Shown here: positions 60,803-64,000 of the stretch, piece by piece
Position numbering within the stretch: position 1 is the first letter of the stretch
Layout: each line of letters starts with the position of its first letter
Source: an uncultured Christensenella sp.
GTDB lineage: Bacteria; Bacillota; Clostridia; Christensenellales; Pumilibacteraceae
DNA: 64,000 nucleotides
Direction: 5' to 3'
NCBI GenBank assembly: GCA_910579205.1
Contig: CAJTTD010000001.1
Span: forward strand, 124,001 to 188,000
Made by a program: the position numbers and the translations under genes
Notes under the pieces: generated by a model
Databases searched by the model: none
Seen by the model: only the letters and a program-made list of their open reading frames with translations
What the model was told of the DNA's origin: nothing

Positions 60803-63448
60803 TTATTTTCTCGGTTTTTTGATGTTTGCCTGAGCCGCGGCAAGGCGTGCGATGGGCACTCTGTACGGCGAGCAAGACACGTAGTCGAGACCGATTTTGT
60901 GGCAGAACTCGATGGAAGAAGGATCGCCGCCGTGTTCGCCGCATATGCCGCAGTGCAAGTCTTTTCTCGTGGTCTTGCCGAGTTTGACGGCGGTATCCAT
61001 GAGCTTGCCTACGCCAACGGTGTCGAGTCTGGAGAACGGATCCGATTCGTAGATCTTGTTGCTGTAGTAGTGCGGCAAGAATTTACCCGCGTCGTCGCGG
61101 CTGAATCCGAACGTCATCTGCGTCAAGTCGTTTGTGCCGAAGCAGAAGAACTCCGCCTCTTTGGCTATGTCGTCGGCAGTGAGCGCCGCGCGGGGTATCT
61201 CTATCATCGTACCCACTTCGTATTTAAGATCTACGCCCGATGCCTTGATAACTTCGTCGGCGGTCTTGACGACAATGTTCTTTACGAACGCCATTTCTTT
61301 TACTTCGCCGGTAAGCGGTATCATGATCTCGGGAACTACTTTCCAGTCGGCATGACGCTTTTGTACGGCGATAGCGGCTTTGATGACCGCTTTGGTCTGC
61401 ATGACCGCGATCTCGGGATAAGTTACCGTCAAGCGGCAGCCGCGGTGTCCCATCATCGGGTTGAACTCGTGCAGATCGGAAATAAGCTGTTTTATCTGAG
61501 CAACAGTCTTGTTCTGCGTTTTTGCAAGAGCTTTTATATCCGCTTCATCAGTGGGAACGAACTCGTGCAGAGGGGGATCCAAGAAACGGATGGTAACAGG
61601 CTGACCTTCGAGCGCTTCCATAAGCCCTTCGAAATCGGCTTGTTGCATAGGCTCTATTTTATCGAGCGCGGCTTCTCTTTCCGCCAACGTCTCGCTGCAT
61701 ATCATTTCGCGGAACTTGTCGATACGACCTTCGCCGAAGAACATGTGCTCGGTACGGCAAAGACCTATGCCTTGAGCGCCGAACGCGGCTGCTTGCTTTG
61801 CGTCCGCGGGAGTATCCGCATTGGTACGAACGCCGAGCGCCTTGTACTTGTCGGCAAGGCTCATGATGCGTCCGAAATAACCGGAGTTGGGATCGGCGGG
61901 AACAGTCGGGATGAGGCAGTCGTAAATGTTGCCGGTCGAGCCGTCCAACGACAAGCTGTCGCCCTCTTTAAACACTTTGCCCGCAAGCGTGAAGCGTTTG
62001 TTTTCCTCGTCCATCTTGATATCGCCGCAACCGGATACGCAGCACGTACCCATACCGCGAGCAACGACCGCCGCGTGCGACGTTTGACCGCCGCGAACGG
62101 TGAGTATACCTTGAGCGTACTTCATGCCTTCGATATCCTCGGGGCTTGTCTCGAGGCGAACGAGAACCACTTTCTTGCCTTTCTTGCCTTCTATAACGGC
62201 GTCTTCCGCGGTGAACACTATGGAGCCTGCGGCAGCGCCCGGAGAAGCGGCTATGCCCTTGCCGACGACGTTGTTTTTGTCGGCGGCTTTGAGCGCGTCC
62301 GCGTCGAACTGCGGGTGCAACAACATATCGAGCGATTTGGCGTCTATCTGCATGATAGCTTCTTTTTCGCTGATCATTTTTTCGTCTATGAGATCGCACG
62401 CGATCTTTATAGCGGCGGCGGCGGTACGCTTGCCGTTGCGCGTTTGAAGCATATAAAGTTTGCCTTTCTCAATGGTGAACTCCATATCCTGCATATCGCG
62501 GTAATGGTTTTCGAGCGTATTGCAAACTTTTAAGAATTGTTCGTAAACTTCGGGAAGGACTTCCGCCATTTTGGAAATGGGCATGGGAGTACGCACGCCC
62601 GCAACAACGTCTTCGCCTTGAGCGTTCATAAGGAACTCGCCCATGAGACCCTTTTCGCCCGTGGCGGGGTTTCGAGTAAACGCAACGCCGGTGCCGCAAT
62701 CGTCGCCCATATTACCGAACGCCATCATTTGAACGTTTACGGCAGTACCCCAAGAATACGGGATATCATGATCCATACGGTATATATTTGCGCGGGGGTT
62801 GTCCCACGAACGGAAAACGGCTTTGATAGCTTCGAAAAGCTGTTCCTTCGGATCGTCGGGGAAATCTTTGCCGAGCTGGTTTTTATACTCTGCTTTAAAC
62901 TGGTAAGCAAGCGCTTTAAGGTCGTCGGCGCTCAGATCAACGTCGAACTCCACGCCCTTTTCTTCTTTCATTTTATCGATAAGCTTTTCAAAGTACTTCT
63001 TGCCAACTTCCATAACAACGTCGGAGAACATCTGTATGAAACGACGGTAGCAGTCCCAAGCCCAACGGGGGTTGCCCGATTTTTCGGCTATGGTGTTAAC
63101 GACCGTCTCGTTGAGACCGAGGTTCAAAATGGTATCCATCATGCCGGGCATGGAAGCTCTTGCGCCCGAACGAACGGAAACGAGAAGCGGATTTTCTTTA
63201 TCGCCGAATTTTTTGCCGCATATCTTTTCCATTTTGTCGATATACGTCATTATCTCTTTCTGTATGCCGTCGTTGATAACGCGACCGTCGTCGTAATATT
63301 GCGTACACGCTTCCGTAGAAATCGTGAAGCCTTGCGGAACGGGAAGTCCGATTTTGGTCATTTCGGCGAGGTTAGCGCCCTTGCCGCCCAAAAGCTCTCT
63401 CATCGTAGCGTTGCCTTCCGAAAAGAGGTAGCAATACTTTTTTGCCAT
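60803..63448 (-). CDS. ppdK: Pyruvate phosphate dikinase
   Basis: Interconverts pyruvate, ATP and phosphate with phosphoenolpyruvate, AMP and pyrophosphate; in anaerobes it often runs in the glycolytic direction. 881 residues. ATP-grasp N-terminal half (LLGGKGANLAEMTKIGLPVP), the swivelling phosphohistidine domain with catalytic histidine in RGGQTSHAAVVARGMGTCCV, and the C-terminal PEP/pyruvate barrel (GIGLCRTEHMF, CGICGEHGGDP, SCSPYRVPIARLAAAQ). Promoter and AAGGAG site upstream. Confidence 0.98.
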   Translation of the reverse strand: MAKKYCYLFSEGNATMRELLGGKGANLAEMTKIGLPVPQGFTISTEACTQYYDDGRVINDGIQKEIMTYIDKMEKICGKKFGDKENPLLVSVRSGARASMPGMMDTILNLGLNETVVNTIAEKSGNPRWAWDCYRRFIQMFSDVVMEVGKKYFEKLIDKMKEEKGVEFDVDLSADDLKALAYQFKAEYKNQLGKDFPDDPKEQLFEAIKAVFRSWDNPRANIYRMDHDIPYSWGTAVNVQMMAFGNMGDDCGTGVAFTRNPATGEKGLMGEFLMNAQGEDVVAGVRTPMPISKMAEVLPEVYEQFLKVCNTLENHYRDMQDMEFTIEKGKLYMLQTRNGKRTAAAAIKIACDLIDEKMISEKEAIMQIDAKSLDMLLHPQFDADALKAADKNNVVGKGIAASPGAAAGSIVFTAEDAVIEGKKGKKVVLVRLETSPEDIEGMKYAQGILTVRGGQTSHAAVVARGMGTCCVSGCGDIKMDEENKRFTLAGKVFKEGDSLSLDGSTGNIYDCLIPTVPADPNSGYFGRIMSLADKYKALGVRTNADTPADAKQAAAFGAQGIGLCRTEHMFFGEGRIDKFREMICSETLAEREAALDKIEPMQQADFEGLMEALEGQPVTIRFLDPPLHEFVPTDEADIKALAKTQNKTVAQIKQLISDLHEFNPMMGHRGCRLTVTYPEIAVMQTKAVIKAAIAVQKRHADWKVVPEIMIPLTGEVKEMAFVKNIVVKTADEVIKASGVDLKYEVGTMIEIPRAALTADDIAKEAEFFCFGTNDLTQMTFGFSRDDAGKFLPHYYSNKIYESDPFSRLDTVGVGKLMDTAVKLGKTTRKDLHCGICGEHGGDPSSIEFCHKIGLDYVSCSPYRVPIARLAAAQANIKKPRK

Positions 63449-63486
63449 TTTTGATACTCCTTAAACTGTATAATTTGTCAACGGTT

Positions 63487-63515
63487 ATTTTACCAAAAAT
63501 TATCATAAAAAGCAA
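63487..63515 (-). promoter_or_regulatory. Promoter of ppdK
   Basis: Minus strand TTGCTT (63510-63515), 17-bp spacer, TAAAAT (63487-63492); leader of about 30 nt to the ATG. Confidence 0.55.
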
Positions 63516-63583
63516 GCGATTTATAACGTTTTTGTTATTTTTGTCTTATTTATAAGAAAAATGACCGTTGACGAACATCCGCG

Positions 63584-64000
63584 TCAGTCGGCGTAAAGAT
63601 CGATCGATTCGACGCTTTTAAGCCCGATATCGAAACTCCGTTCAAACTCGCCGCAAACATATTTTAACGCTCTGCGGCTCAAGTCGAGCGACCGCCCGTC
63701 CGCCTCGCGCTTTATATGCCCGTGCTTTTGCGCAAAACCCAAAGCTTGCACAGGCGTTTTGGGATCGTCCGAATATGTATATTCTCTGTAAAAACCCGAA
63801 ATTTTAAGCAATTCACACATATACGCGCACGATTGATAATACGGATCTCCGTCAAACTGCAACGATTTGACGAGCTTTAAAAACAAGATCAATACGTCCG
63901 CGTGCGGCTCGCTGTCGCCGAGTGCCGCCAACGTAGCCTCCGCCGCTACGGATGCCGCCGTATATGTTTTGAGATCGCAGCAAAGCGCAAACCCGTCGCT
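63584..64000 (-). CDS. recO: Probable DNA repair protein RecO, C-terminal part (5' end outside window)
   Basis: The minus-strand frame is open from the window edge to 63584, with codons in phase at 64000. The visible 138 residues are helical: ALCCDLKTYTAASVAAEATL then FLKLVKSLQFDGDPYYQSCA, ELLKISGFYREYTYSDDPKT, then a helical tail ending ESIDLYAD. The layout (helical bundle, then a CxxC-poor segment) and the position next to ppdK fit RecO of Clostridia. No zinc cysteines are seen. Only moderately sure. Confidence 0.5.
   Translation of the reverse strand, partial: SDGFALCCDLKTYTAASVAAEATLAALGDSEPHADVLILFLKLVKSLQFDGDPYYQSCAYMCELLKISGFYREYTYSDDPKTPVQALGFAQKHGHIKREADGRSLDLSRRALKYVCGEFERSFDIGLKSVESIDLYAD

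Noticed and set aside
60899..62533. 544-codon plus-strand frame inside ppdK
   Set aside because: Antisense shadow of a strongly conserved gene, caused by codon bias.
1..64000. CRISPR arrays
   Set aside because: I saw no regularly spaced direct repeats of 23-40 bases with variable spacers; the only exact long repeat is the pair at tRNA-Thr.

Overview
The window looks like chromosomal DNA of a low-to-moderate GC member of the Bacillota, most likely an anaerobic Clostridia-type bacterium. The reasons are the block rnc-smc-ftsY-ylxM-ffh-rpsP-khpA-rimM-trmD-rbgA-rnhB, the pairs pcrA-ligA and dnaG-sigA-trmK, a tRNA run in the order Met-Asp-Phe-Thr, strong Shine-Dalgarno sites, TTGACA/TATAAT promoters with 17-bp spacers, a pyruvate phosphate dikinase and a Clostridia-type mobilizable element. 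I cannot name the species.

Layout. (1) 1-27200, almost all on the minus strand: ligA (cut by the left edge), pcrA, a hypothetical gene, DAHP synthase, coaD/rsmD/5-formyl-THF cyclo-ligase/alr, a complete F-type ATP synthase operon (atpB-E-F-A-G-D-C), the ribosome/SRP/SMC block, rnc-plsX and rpmF. (2) 27357-33900: tRNA-Gly, then an L-rhamnose catabolic operon (rhaB-rhaA-fucO-rhaD) with a divergent DeoR-type regulator, then a queuosine-precursor transporter. (3) 34044-35877: a formate/nitrite-type channel, a 64-bp direct repeat beside tRNA-Thr, a four-tRNA operon and a divergent tRNA-Lys. (4) 35878-40864: an accessory island holding a decayed serine recombinase and a single large TIR-NTPase-HD gene, flanked by AT-rich non-coding DNA. 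(5) 40865-47174: DNA-deoxyinosine glycosylase, mrp, an esterase, a DUF218 protein, a histidine phosphatase, a lipoprotein gene interrupted by a TGA, and a secreted repeat protein. (6) 47436-52787: a mobilizable element (XRE regulator, large serine recombinase, two small cargo genes, a promoter-to-terminator non-coding RNA, MobV relaxase and a small partner). (7) 52875-64000: tRNA-Leu with an AAG anticodon, a cytidylate-kinase-like gene, an odd amidohydrolase-like gene, galU, a zinc-ribbon coiled-coil protein, trmK, sigA, dnaG, dgt, ppdK and a partial recO-like gene.

The two strongest novelties are these. First, the ATP synthase operon has no atpH gene; instead the C-terminal domain of the delta subunit is fused to the N-terminus of the alpha subunit. 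Second, a 958-residue single-gene protein joins a TIR domain, a P-loop NTPase-like core and a C-terminal HD phosphohydrolase of the YfbR type, and sits in a recombinase-scarred tRNA-Lys locus. It is a good candidate for an undescribed anti-phage system.
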